From Harmothoe impar (lineage: Eukaryota; Annelida; Polychaeta; Phyllodocida; Polynoidae), in the NCBI GenBank assembly GCA_947462335.1, contig OX381705.1, positions 32,945,570-33,009,569 of the forward strand: 64,000 nt of DNA. Reading direction: 5' to 3'. A program made the translations under genes and the position numbers. The notes under the pieces were generated by a model. The model searched no databases. It was given only the letters and a program-made list of their open reading frames with translations, and was not told where the DNA came from. Within the stretch, counting starts at the first letter, position 1. Every line of letters begins with the position of its first letter. Below, in pieces: positions 1-11,400 of the stretch.

Positions 1-44
1 TGTGATATTCTCATGATATTACTATGAAATTGATGGTAAGGGGG

Positions 45-172
45 TACAAGTCTACCCCCTTAGACATCTGCCTAGGGTGTAAACATCTAAGGGGGTAAAT
101 GTGAAAGGGGGTAGATGTCCAAGGTGGTAGATGGCAGGGGTAGATGTCCAAGGGGTACTTGTCCTAGAACCG
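45..172. repeat. Degenerate GGGGTAGATGTCC repeat block
   Basis: Several imperfect copies of a GGGGGTAGATGTCCAAGG-type unit occur here. The same unit recurs inverted at 8704-8741 and again at 9340-9385 (ACCCCAAGGACATCTACCCC), where a MITE splits it. It is a dispersed repeat lying in the intron or 5' flank of gene A, with no coding content. Confidence 0.6.
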
Positions 173-450
173 AAATCGATAGGATCCAAGGCAGGCCCGC
201 CAATCGAACGCTTGGCTCAGGGCATTTGCGAAATAGAGTCTGGAAAGGTATTAGACTTACGAGCAGGGAAAAGAGTTTGAGAAAGAGTCTGACAAAGAGC
301 GATGGAGATTAGTCTGAGGAAAGTGAATAGAATGTGCACTAAATTATGCATAGCCTACTGTGTCGATGCCCGTTATCCAATGAAGACTCTCTAAAGACCG
401 AGGACAATTGCAAAGGTGTTAACAAATAAGCTCCCCTCATCATTTTACAG

Positions 451-3400
451 ATGCAAGTATTTCACTGGATGAGTACCTGCAGCACAGGAGAAGATTACAT
501 GTGGCTGAGTATGAGGAGGAAATGACTGAACGTGAGGAGCAGTTTGAGAGAATACAGTTTAAGTACTTGGATGCGGACGGTAGCGGTACTATGGAGTATA
601 GCGAGTACCTCAAACACCACGCCTGTCTCAGACTGGCCACCAGACCCAAGGTAAGAGCCTTACTCTTCTGTCCTGTAGGTTAGAGCATGAAGGTATCAGG
701 GGCAGATACAGGATTTTGAAACGTTCCGGGAAAGAATTACATTTAAAAAAACTCAAATTTCTGCCCAAAAAGGGGGGCGTACGCCGGGTCCGCCCCCCGG
801 CCCCAAAATCCGACCCTGTGAATTCATGGTTAGGGGCCTAGAGATAACACTTACTGAGTAACATAAAGTATTGAGGTGGAAGTGGACAATGCGATTAGCA
901 TCAGTAAGATGGCTGATCTTAGTACCTGAGAGTGGACACTGAATGTATCACTTTCGTTTTCAGCGGACTTTATTAAACAATTGACCAGGTGCCTTAGCTA
1001 AGAATACTATTAGCCCATGTGTAAGTTATTTTTAACCTTCTTATGGACTAGACTTTTTTTTTAGCAAAGAAAGTATTAGTATTGATATCTTCCCTAGATT
1101 TAGGTCACCGATCAGCCATGTACCCAGAGTGTGCATTATATAATCCTATGTATGAATTAAACTATAAGGCCACTCATAAAGTCACCCAGCAGTGAAAAAT
1201 ATTGACGTTCGCGTTTTTTTTATCTTTTCTTTTTTCTGGGGGCTAAAATGTATAGGGAAATTAAGACATTTTGCGAATACTTTTTACACTTTAGTAGTTG
1301 AGGGTTCATTGATCCGGAAAATGTGTTATACGTAAAGTATCCTGGCTCACAGCCTTACAAGCAGCATCTGCTTTAATTTGATACCAAATATACCAATATT
1401 TGTCCACGTTTTTTCAATAAAAATCTTTTTAAAAAATTGTTAAATTCCCCTTATCACGATTGTTATGATGTGCGCGTGTTGACAAGCCAGTTTCTATTTT
1501 TTGAGTGGCCTAATGTCCATCATGCAAAAAGTACACAAATGCATCTCCAGGTATATTCGTTTAGATGATAGGTCTAACCGTCGGTCAATAACAATATTTT
1601 TCTCCCTACTGTTGACAGCATGAACTGCCAATATAGTCACGACCTTGGCAGGTTAACAACCTCCATAATGCCTCTACCTTAACAGCTAAATTACACTGTA
1701 TGACGGTGTGACTAAAGAATGGAAAGAATCCAGGGGACCTGGAGGCTCTTTCAGAACAGACTCGTCAGTCGTCATATCGCGATTTTCGTCAATATTGCAA
1801 TATTTGCAATTGACGAGGCTATTCGTAGCTGGCAAAATGTGGTATTTACATTTATTTTCTATAGGTTTGTATAGGAAATCTTGTGAACGAAATTTTACCG
1901 GTGGTCGTCAAACAGGTTTCGTCACGTCACCAGTTCCCTACGACCACGTCAGTTGTTCTGAATGAGCCTCCAGGTTACAGCTAAATCCCCTGTGTTCTGA
2001 CCCTTTGTCCACCAGGAGGAGCTGGTGGCGCTGCTGACGACCAGGGAGCGGAGGTACGCGCTACAGGTGTTCTCGGCCCTGGATAGTGAACAGGCGGGTC
2101 ACGTGACGGTGGTGGAGGCTCAGCTGGCGTACCGATCCTGGTACACAGGGCTCTTCAACAACATGGTCGACGAGGGGTAAGTCCTTAAGATCTTGATCAA
2201 AGCTTGAAGGATTATTTAATTACGACTCCTTTATAGTTAACAGGTTATGTGACCAAGCTCCTGAAAAGAGATATTGGGGTGGGGGGGGGTGATTACAGTG
2301 TGCCTCATGCTCTTAAAATGGAGACATTGTGAGCTGAAATATTATTTGTTTTGTGGGAATTGTCTCAAGAATTGGTTTCTATTCCTCACTAGCGGGATAC
2401 CAGTGCTGCCACAATTGGGGACACTTAGAACTAGCAGTGTGGGTCTCAGGGGGGGCTAAACATCAGTGGGGAGAGTGGAGCAATGATTACACTAGGCCTC
2501 TACATGTGTATTATGCATTGGTTGTACCTGGACACACCTTTTATCATCTGTCCACTATAGGGTTGTGGTTAGGACAATGGACTCATGACTAGCAGTACCT
2601 AAGTTCAAATCCCCTCCAGGCTAGGTGTGGTGACCATTTTAACCCCATTGGTTGCAAAAGCTTGCACCAAAAGTTTTGGCAAAACGTTTTTGTAAAACAT
2701 TTTATGAACCTTTGCAAAAGGTTTGGGTATTGTCTTTTGGTAACCACTTTTGGTAACCATCTATGTTACACTAAAAGCCACACCAAGGACCGAACCCTGG
2801 ACCCTTAGATTGGGAGTTCTAGGCTCTTATGGTTGAGCTATGGAGGCCGCTAGTCATGAGTCCATTGTCCTAACCACAACCCTATAGTGGACAGGTAAAA
2901 GATTGCAGGTGTCCTAGCATGCAGGGAATGTAGTAGTTCCACTCTCCAAGCAGAGCTTTAGCCCCCTGATCTGGTCCACATGATTTGCTGGACTGGAAAG
3001 GAGAGGGTGCATACTGGGACCAGTCCAATATGGCGCTGTCCAGTGGACATCCAGCTAGTGCGGAATAACTAAAAAAGGCAATAAGTGCATTGAGTCCTAT
3101 GGTGTAATTCAAACACAGCACAAGCGCCTGCAGCATATGCAAAACAGATGCTTGCGTGTAAGTCTAAAGGTGCAGATGAAGTACCCTGTCTGTAATCTAC
3201 ATCTGGACACTGGTGTTGACTATTTATGTGTACGCTATGACCTACAGCTTATATTGCTACTGTTTAAATACCTCCATAATAGAAACCACTTCCCCGATGA
3301 GCTTGGGCTCTCTTATGTAAAGCCAGTCGAATGTGGACGTGTGACCCGTTCCACAAACACTAGGCTACTAAAGTATCCAAGAACCAATACTATAGGTTAC

Positions 3401-5798
3401 AGAAAAAGCCCTTTGTATAGAGGCATAGATCTCTGGAATAATCTTAATTCCTCATGCAGACTCACCTCTGATAAGCAACTGTTCAGGGACAAAGTGCTGT
3501 ATCACCTCCGATCGCGGCTTCCAGTAAATGATAATAATAATCGATTAACTTAATTTACTGTACTCTGTCTGATACTAATATATAACAAGCCTACCAGGTT
3601 ATAAACGTTGCTGCCCTGTACTGTGCTAACAGCCAGGTTGATTGTGTAGCTATTATTCCCTAGTAATGTTGTACTATACTCTATATGTTTGATGAATATT
3701 GAATCACTGAAATCGAGGCGTACTAAACCTCATTTGAATGTATCGTATTTTATGAAAATCACCAAGTGAATAAAATACGTTATAAACTCAAAAAAAAAAG
3801 TGAAATATTAATATTCATTTATACAATTAGGTACTATTGGTAAACAAAAGTTGACGGTTTAGTATTCTAGTAAATTCTCAAAGGAAATTGCAGAGGGACT
3901 AGGACTAGTATGGTATGGTTTAGGACACTGAAATGGTTTTCAGGGCAATCAGGTGTCCTTTATTTCCTTCTTTTACCATTACAGTACTAAACAAATCCCC
4001 AGGTAAGCTGATGTGCTGATACACATCATAGAAGAGGGCGTTGGAGCTAGCTTAATACGATCATGTTCTACTTGTAGCCTGTACATAATATGGCACATAA
4101 CAAGTATCAAGACCCCTGATAAAGACCACTCAGAATAGGAATCTGGAGCTTGGATATCCATTTACACCGAATCAACAGAGGAGTTGGGATAAATAACCCC
4201 AAGTTACTTTTGTAAAGATGTTCCCTGACCGTCTTATTTATTTAGGTAAACTGCAGAGCGCTGATTGATTGTTTTCCTGAAATTTGAAGTTTGATTTACT
4301 TTGGAAACTCTTTCATTTCATTTTCATTTCACGAGTCTTCTCACTAATAAGATGCAATGCCGTCTTTCTTTGTCCTTTTCGTTTTCACAGCTGTCATTGC
4401 TATACTATTATGTGTTGTTAGATTTATGAAAACATGAATTGGCAGCACATCCTGAAGTATGGTGAACACAGGAAGTGTGACAATTGGTAATGCTATTGTA
4501 CCGGTTACATAAACGTTTACAAGTAGGCTTTAATCAGGGTAACAGTAGCCACTTAATACTACATGTACTACAAATGTATACCATGGCAAGTGTTTCATAA
4601 CACGTCGCGAACATGTAGGCGTGTTTTCATGTTAGGTGTAAGTTCGTTATTCATGAGCTCGTGACGTGTTATGAAGCGTCTCCCTGGCCTATCCAGTAAA
4701 TTCAGTGGTTATGCAAATATTCGTTCTTATGACCACATTTTGTGATTTATTTTATTACTGTATTTATCATATGTATTTTGCGAGCATGTTTGAATTTCCA
4801 TATTTGTTTCTGATACATAGACAAACCCCCCATGACATTGTGATACATTTCATCATTCCTCACTTGTACGACCTGTCCTGTATCACATAAGGCTAAATAC
4901 AGCACAAGGGGATGTAGACCGAGTGTGGTACATAGACAGAGGTCCACGACGATCTGTCTGAATGACAGGTTTCTCCGGAGTGGTACCTTGATCCAAGGTA
5001 CCACAAGTGGAGAAACCATGAATTCAGACTAATTAGATTGGATCTCTGTGTTTATTCATGTGATTATTGATAAATTATATTTAAAAATGACACTTAAAGA
5101 TTGGTTTCATAGCTATTTTTAGTGACGTTATCATGGAGAAAAACCCCATGGAGAATGATGCCTCAGAATGAGCATCAGCTTCTCCACGTGTGTGTGTGGA
5201 GAACAACCATTCTAGTACTTAAGCATGATAACTTCGTTTCTCGATAGAAATAAAGGAAATGATCAGGGATAAAATAATATGCTTTACTTTATATTATTGC
5301 AGCAAAGTGTCCCGCAATGCACTTAATGGTCTGAGTGATCTGAAAGCCAGTCTCGTCGTCGACATTGGGGATACTTCGACCCGGTATGTGACGCTGTATA
5401 TATAGCCAACGCATATGAGTAGCAGCCCCAAGTGATATCACGTTCAATTAATCAATATTATGCTTCATAAAAATGAAATTGTGAAGATCGACGAGCTAGA
5501 AGTTTTGGGATGTATATCTTATTATTCATATAGGGTCACATCCTCCCATCAGCATGTAGATGATATCACCTGACATAAACAGTCGCAGGGTCAAATCAGT
5601 ATGAAAGGTGGGATTGTTATCAAATCCATTTTACGTGATGTTAATTGTACCAGGTTTTTCCATAACACCTACCACACTAAAGTACCATTTTACTTCAGGG
5701 CCATGGACTGGGAGGAGTTTCTAGCAAACCGTGCTATCTATCTCATCTCGTCCAGACCCAACAACGTTGCTGCCCTCTGTGGGGAGAAGAAGCAGTAA
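451..5798 (+). CDS. PHF24: PHF24-like gene A (3' part; 5' exons outside the window)
   Basis: Four exons: 451-650, 2016-2176, 5303-5383 and 5699-5798 (TAA at 5796), joined at AG/GT borders with phases 1, 0, 2, 2. They give the last 179 residues. Exon 451-650 carries an EF-hand with loop DADGSGTMEYSE, a full set of Ca-binding positions. Exon 2016-2176 has a second, weaker loop (DSEQAGHVTVVE) followed by YRSWYTGLF. The last exon reads MDWEEFL...YLISSRPNN and ends GEKKQ. This order, and the WxxFL...RPN ending, match vertebrate PHF24 (GINIP), a neuronal protein that binds active Galpha-i. The PHD finger should lie in missing upstream exons. The second intron (2177-5302) holds a tRNA-like inverted repeat and a LINE tail. 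A possible poly(A) signal is at 6007. Family assignment is firm; Galpha-i binding here is inferred only from homology. Confidence 0.85.
699..822. repeat. Dispersed C/G-rich repeat, copy 1
   Basis: Starts GGGGCAGATACAGGATTTTG and ends CCAAAATCCGACCCTGTG, so the ends are roughly inverted. The core AAAAAGGGGGGCGTACGCC recurs at 27779-27930. It lies in the first visible intron of gene A. The rest of that intron (823-2015) shows nothing I can name. Confidence 0.6.
2548..2894. repeat. Perfect 46-bp inverted repeat flanking two opposed tRNA-like sequences
   Basis: Arms 2548-2593 and 2849-2894 are exact reverse complements over 46 bp. Reading in from the left arm on +, GTGGTTAGGACAATGG resembles an A box and AGTTCAAATCC (about 2603) a B box. 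On the minus strand just inside the right arm, CATAGCTCAACCATAAGAGC (A-box-like) is followed by CAGGGTTCGGTCC (B-box-like, about 2795-2807). Both read like tRNA-derived SINE heads facing inward. Between them is a stretch of CAAAAG/AACGTTTT motifs. It sits in an intron of gene A. Confidence 0.7.
3050..3799 (+). mobile_element. 5'-truncated LINE (non-LTR retrotransposon) 3' end
   Basis: An open frame from just after a TAG at about 3056 to the stop at 3551 encodes a typical C-terminal tail of a CR1/L2/Jockey-type reverse transcriptase. It includes KRLQHMQNRCLRV, DLQLILLLFKYLHNRNHFPDE, VTRSTNTRLLKYPRTNT and a YRGIDLWNNLNSS motif. A 3' UTR follows with AATAAA at 3769 and a 10-A tail at 3790-3799. 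The catalytic RT and endonuclease regions are absent, so it is a dead 5'-truncated copy, in sense orientation within an intron of gene A. Its exact left edge and target duplication were not identified. Confidence 0.75.
4594..4675. repeat. Short palindromic element (13-bp arms)
   Basis: TTCATAACACGTC (4594-4606) and GACGTGTTATGAA (4663-4675) are perfect inverted repeats around a 56-bp spacer containing GTTCGTTATTCATGA, a motif shared with the palindrome at 48465-48588. Probably a small fold-back/MITE relic. Confidence 0.5.
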
Positions 5799-6006
5799 CT
5801 CATCTAATATGGACCTCTACCTTCATGTAACTTCACACAGCAGCACGGGCCACCACTGAGATAAAACTCTGGGAGGAGGTCAGGTGTTTCTGTTTACAGA
5901 AACAGTGTAGTCAACTCTATGTTCCCCCTCTGCTTTGAGCATTGCATTCTGGTGAAAATGCATGCATTTGGATGCATTCAAAGGCCATAATCTCATGGAT
6001 TTAAAT

Positions 6007-6012
6007 AATAAA
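6007..6012 (+). terminator. Possible poly(A) signal of PHF24-like gene A
   Basis: First AATAAA after the gene A stop (about 210 nt downstream), inside an AATAATAAAATAAT stretch. Assigned by position only. Confidence 0.4.
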
Positions 6013-7409
6013 ATAATATTCCTGGGATGCAGAACACACAATTTTGCATTAAACTAGAGATATACCCACATTTAGTAAAGTTCCCCCTCTGCTTTGCGTC
6101 AACATTGCTGCGTTCCTTAAAGCACATGGCCTGCATACCTACAACCCTGTGGGGAGCAGGGAAAGGACAGGAGTCTGTAAACAGGTAGCACAGGTAGTTA
6201 GTGTAGCAGTCAGAGTGGCCCACACTGTCCTACCACACAGCAGCATGTACCAGCCTTAGGTATTAAGCCTGCCTACAACACCAGGGTGCACCACTGTGGC
6301 ATAATCCAGGATAGGAGCAGCAATACAAAAAATCATGGAATTGAATACACAAAAGAGACTACATCTCCATCAAACTATAGGGGAAACAAAACAAATTGTC
6401 TGGATGGTTCAGGTATCTAGGTTGGGAAGGCCTTGCACTCCGCATCATCAGTGCATACAGGTATTGGATAGGGTGTGCACAGAAAGCCAGTGTATCTGTG
6501 ATGTCACTACTAGAACTAGGTAGGTAGAAAACCTAGCAAGATGGCTGCCAGTCCCACTGTCGGTCCCTAGCTTGTATGTGTATGGCTCCTAGCGTATACT
6601 GACTGTACCATTGCCCCCCCCCCCACCACACACACACAGCAAGATGTGCAGACACCTGCACTGGCAGGGACATACAATACTGCTCGATGTGAAGTTAATG
6701 CCCAGTGATATGCTCTTAGTATCTATTCTATGTGTTAGTATGGAGGCTGCCATTTAGTATGTTAATACATGTATGAATGTGCTTACAAATCATGGTTTTA
6801 ATTCCGTCCGTTCAATAATATTTTGGATTGTATATTATCTTCCTATACAAATGTATAATTAAGTTGAAATGAAAAATATCTCACAGAAAACCAGACAAGA
6901 AGCACATTAAGTTAATACTTTTATTTGATGACGATCTGGTACAAGGACAATTTGTTGGCTTTGGTGATGAGTATGTATGAATGTATAATTAATCCAACAA
7001 CCAAACGGTTATTAGCTCGTGTGTCATGTTAAGCTATTGTGGTAATACTTTATTTTACCCATACATAGCATACAGTCTGTATTTGCTATATACTGATATA
7101 CCATGGTAGTAACAGTGCAGTGCAATAGGGAAACTCAGACATTATGCTATGTAAACCGCTAAAGTTCGCCTTTCAATGACTAATGTCCGCCCGACATGTT
7201 ATCGGCTCAGTGGGATGGAGTACGATCAGGACCTGCTTTTTCTCAAGATTAGGGAAAACAGCTGGGAACTTACCGTACCATCACGTCTATAATACGCGGG
7301 ATTTGAATCAATGTCGGTATTGTGTAAATAAGCGTCAGGGCATTTAAGCATTAAACATAATAATATTATATTATATTATATCTTGAAAGTGCGCCTGCTT
7401 TGTATAAGC

Positions 7410-7625
7410 TTAAGGGGTCGTAATAGGTTGGTTCAAATTAACACACATGCATGCATTATTTGACACAGATATGTTGAGACTATACGTATTGTACACCAAA
7501 TTGATCATATTTAATTTTTCTATTTAATTAGTTGCATTTTGGAAGGTTTAAGAAGCCATGGAGTGCAAATGGAACAAAAATGTTCTTTTTTCTTAGAACA
7601 GCACCAACCTATTACGACCCCTTAA
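7410..7625. mobile_element. 216-bp MITE with TTAA ends (piggyBac-type)
   Basis: 23-bp perfect terminal inverted repeats (7410-7432 and 7603-7625) beginning TTAAGGGGTCGTAATAGG. Both ends carry TTAA, which is the target site duplicated by piggyBac-superfamily transposases. There is no coding capacity, so it is non-autonomous. Superfamily placement rests on TTAA alone. Confidence 0.75.
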
Positions 7626-8409
7626 ACATGCGCCTCCAAAACAGTTTGTAAGTGCCGGGGCACTTATCGGTGATGCCTTCTAATTAAGGGGGTATGCACA
7701 AAGCGATCCATAGAAAAAGAAAATTAAGTTGTGAGAATAGTTTTGGCTGCCATATGTTTCTGGTGGGAAATCCGAAAATCCCTATCCAATAATTGGAAAT
7801 GCTCAGCTCTATTAGAATCAGTGCATTAATATAGCACTTTTACGTTTTATGTACATGACTTTTGTGTTCTAAAATCGAATTTCATGATCTACAATTGTAG
7901 TTCAGTTGAAACGTGCAACGCATCATACCATACTATCTGAAAAGAACTTTATGATCGTAGACAGGATATTCTTTTATATGAGGTATACATAAATAATAAG
8001 ACTGTTAAACTAAAGTACCGTTATATTCTGAATGTATTCATATTTTCATCGGTTTTTATGTGGAGCCTATAAGCAATAGATAACATAATAAAGATGATCT
8101 AAAACAAATGTATTGCGTTCCCTTAGCTACAGCAGCATATACATATGGATTGTAAAGGCCAAAGGGTAATATTGAAAAGTATGATAGTAGATGTACAAGG
8201 AATGCATAATAATTATCCATATCTGTAAACATTACCCGGGTTATATGATACGGATGGTTGATTATAGTGTCTCCTATATACAACACCTCCTTCCGCGGTT
8301 AGCTCTAGGCTCCGCCAAAAATATGACAAGATTGGAATGACAATGAATAATAAATTGTTCAGCATACAGCCGATGGTATTAAACATGTTTCCATTTGGGA
8401 CACAGTTAG

Positions 8410-11400
8410 TTATATGTATATGATATTCTCCCTATTCGGCCTGGACCATAATATATAAAGAGCCTGGTCGTAGAGAAATTCGTCCCAGGACATGATCCTG
8501 AAAGAACACAATGCGAAATCATCCATTTAGCCTGTCCAGGGTACAATTATCAAATATTACAGATTGGCATCAACGTCAATGATCAATTATCAATCGGCTA
8601 CTATTAGGATAATCCAAAAACATAATATTGTTGATGATTTCTCCATCATAATACAATGTCATTTTTACAACAAAAAAGTCATACTGCCGCAACCGTAAAA
8701 CATGGTTCTAGAACGACTGTACCCCTGGACATCTACCCCCAGGGGCTTGATTCATAACAATGTACGACAGCTCAGAAAGGCTATGACCACTAAATAACAT
8801 GTTTATAGGGAAAAGAGGGCAAATCATATTTTTTTACAGGTAGTAGTCAAGGCATCATACAAGGCTGTAGTACAAATATTTTGATATCATTTCACAATGA
8901 GATTAGAGAATGCCTTAAGAGGCTGTCTCAGCCATCTGTTGTGCAATGGGCATTTTCCTCCTTACAACCACCATATATACATGTATTCTGTCCAATAGGG
9001 TAGATGGGAAATTTGCTATGATTTTCTTTTGAAATGCACCCCTTTTTTTGTATGACAGCATTCTACGATTTTCTTAAGATAAGCTGGTCGTATGAGATAA
9101 GCTGGTCGTATGTGTGGTTATTATTCTCCACCATTACAACTGCTCAAGAGGTGTCGTAAGAATAGCATAAAATGACCCCTGGACGATCAGCAATGGTCGT
9201 AGCAGTAAAATGACCCTCTGTGTCGTAGAAACTTATGAATCGAGCCCCAGGACTTCCACCCCTCCGTTTTCGACACTTTGATTGTAGCTCAAGAAGTCAA
9301 ACCTAGCAGGCTCAATGACATTAATCCCTCCCTAATGCTTCTACCCCAAGGACATCCACCCCAAGGACATCTACCCCTACTAGGCGTGGATTTGTAAACC
9401 AGAACATTGGCTCCTTTCCTAACTATATGAAAAGGGTGGAATATGGACGGATGGAAGTCCTAGGGGGTTAAAGGTACAAGACAGTGCTAACTGTCCAAGC
9501 TGCATGGTATCACAACGTTAATCGGATATGAACAATCTTTCTAAAGCAAACACACCACAATGAATTGTACCTACCTTCTCCCAAGGTAAACGCCCTGGAA
9601 ATACGAACCCTCGGGCTCCTTGCCCATGATGAGAGACATGTAGACATTTCGGGCGTTGTGAAGCTCCTTTGGTGTCAACAACTTGACCGTCTCATCCTAA
9701 ATGGACACAGTGTGTTTCAACAATGCTAATAGACCACAAAGTATCTTGATCACCATTAAGGTCTGAGCCATCATTTAAACCAAACTATAATGATAATTGA
9801 ACAAAATGTGCAGGAGCAATATGCAATTACAGCACTGATGCTCTCACTGTTAAAAAAGCAGAACAGGAATGCAGAATGTTGGTTCTACATGAGGGTGGAA
9901 CTGGTATTACATAGACAAAGGTTCACGAGAATTGCTTCACCTTGTGAGACAACCATCAGTGGTGAACAATTCGAGTGCTTTTTTATATTTACCTCACCTA
10001 ACCATGAACCATATCAATCAAGAGCAATTTAAAGTTGAAAAGAATAGCTCATATTCTGTTTATTTATGTACCTCTTTGAGTTCATGGGCCGTGAGCTACT
10101 GGGAAGGGTTATCTAAATGGGACAGGGGGTAGTGAGATATAATATTCTTTAGTTACATCAATGGGGCTGTTATATTGACAATAACACATAGAACGTTAGA
10201 TACCTCCAATTTCCGTGCCAGGTAGCGCCTTGCCTCAAACCGCACAAACTCCCACCAATCTATAGATTCACTGCCATCCAGGTCCATCCGGGTGAACTGC
10301 GCGCGCAACAGGCCCTCATCCTCTTCCGGCATGTCCCTGCCCTCCAGTGTACAGTATTGTTTTGTCTTGTAGCGCACAAACTCATCCAATGTGATGCTTT
10401 CATCTAGAATTGAACATGGTTTGTATGCTATTTGACTCTAAGTGACATTGTGGTTATATACTCGTTGTTCTGAATGTAAAGGACGATGGTATTATTTTCA
10501 CCTCAATATCCCTTGTGGACAGAAACCAAAATACCACCCACTTGGAAAGGTCTTATATCGTTAGTATAACCAATAATTAACAAATTTGATTTTTTTTAAG
10601 ATGTCATGGCCACAATGGTGTGACAGCAGTTGGGTAGTGGTCCCCGATCGGAATATCCATGAGCTTACCTCTGTTAACATCACATCTGTCAAACTCATCC
10701 ATCATTTCGGCAGTCTCCTCTGCAGACATTATTAGGCACAGGTCGTCCTGCAATACAGAAAATAATATGTGACATGATCTGCGAAAAGGAACCTTAGTGC
10801 AGGGTACACCAAGTTTCCCTTTCCGAGACCATTATGTTGGCTTGCAGTCACGCGACAAGTCGAGGTCCTATTCAAGTTTCTGATGCTGAATTGTGCTTCC
10901 CCCTGGTGTGTATGAAGACAAACTCAACTTTCTGCAACCAACCTACTTGAAAGCTAATACAAATGTACATTTAACCTAGGCTACCACACACTAATCTTTA
11001 ATTTTTCTTGTTATTTTTTTAATATGTTGATCAGCTCCATGCACCTTTCCCTTCATAATGTGCCATAGTAACTTATTTGATAAAGAGTGTGTCTTAATAT
11101 ACACAGCACATAGATACACCTGTTACCGAGTTTGGGGTTAGAGTTGTGTTCTACGCATTACTAGCACCTGTTTTATGATGGGATATGTTGGGCGATCAAC
11201 AGGACAGTATCGTTTTTTGACTTGTCACACAGTGAATTTTCCCATACCTTGACAATAGCCAAATGGGTTTGTAGACCACGGCCTAATACTTTAAAAATAG
11301 TGGAAGAGTGGTGGTAACTAATTATGATTCACCTGCTGTTATATATATATAGATCTAAAAACGATCAAAATATACCACACTGATAGTACCTACAGTCAGT

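Larger units (their letters stand above)
5799..8409. other. Intergenic space between convergent genes A and B
   Basis: Holds the presumed 3' ends of genes A and B, a C-rich run near 6614 followed by a CA repeat, and the TTAA-flanked MITE at 7410-7625. Short frames here have no recognisable domain and no splice context. I see no other gene. Confidence 0.6.

Noticed and set aside
3137..3553. 138-codon frame as a host gene
   Set aside because: Sequence matches a LINE reverse-transcriptase tail followed by 3' UTR and poly(A).
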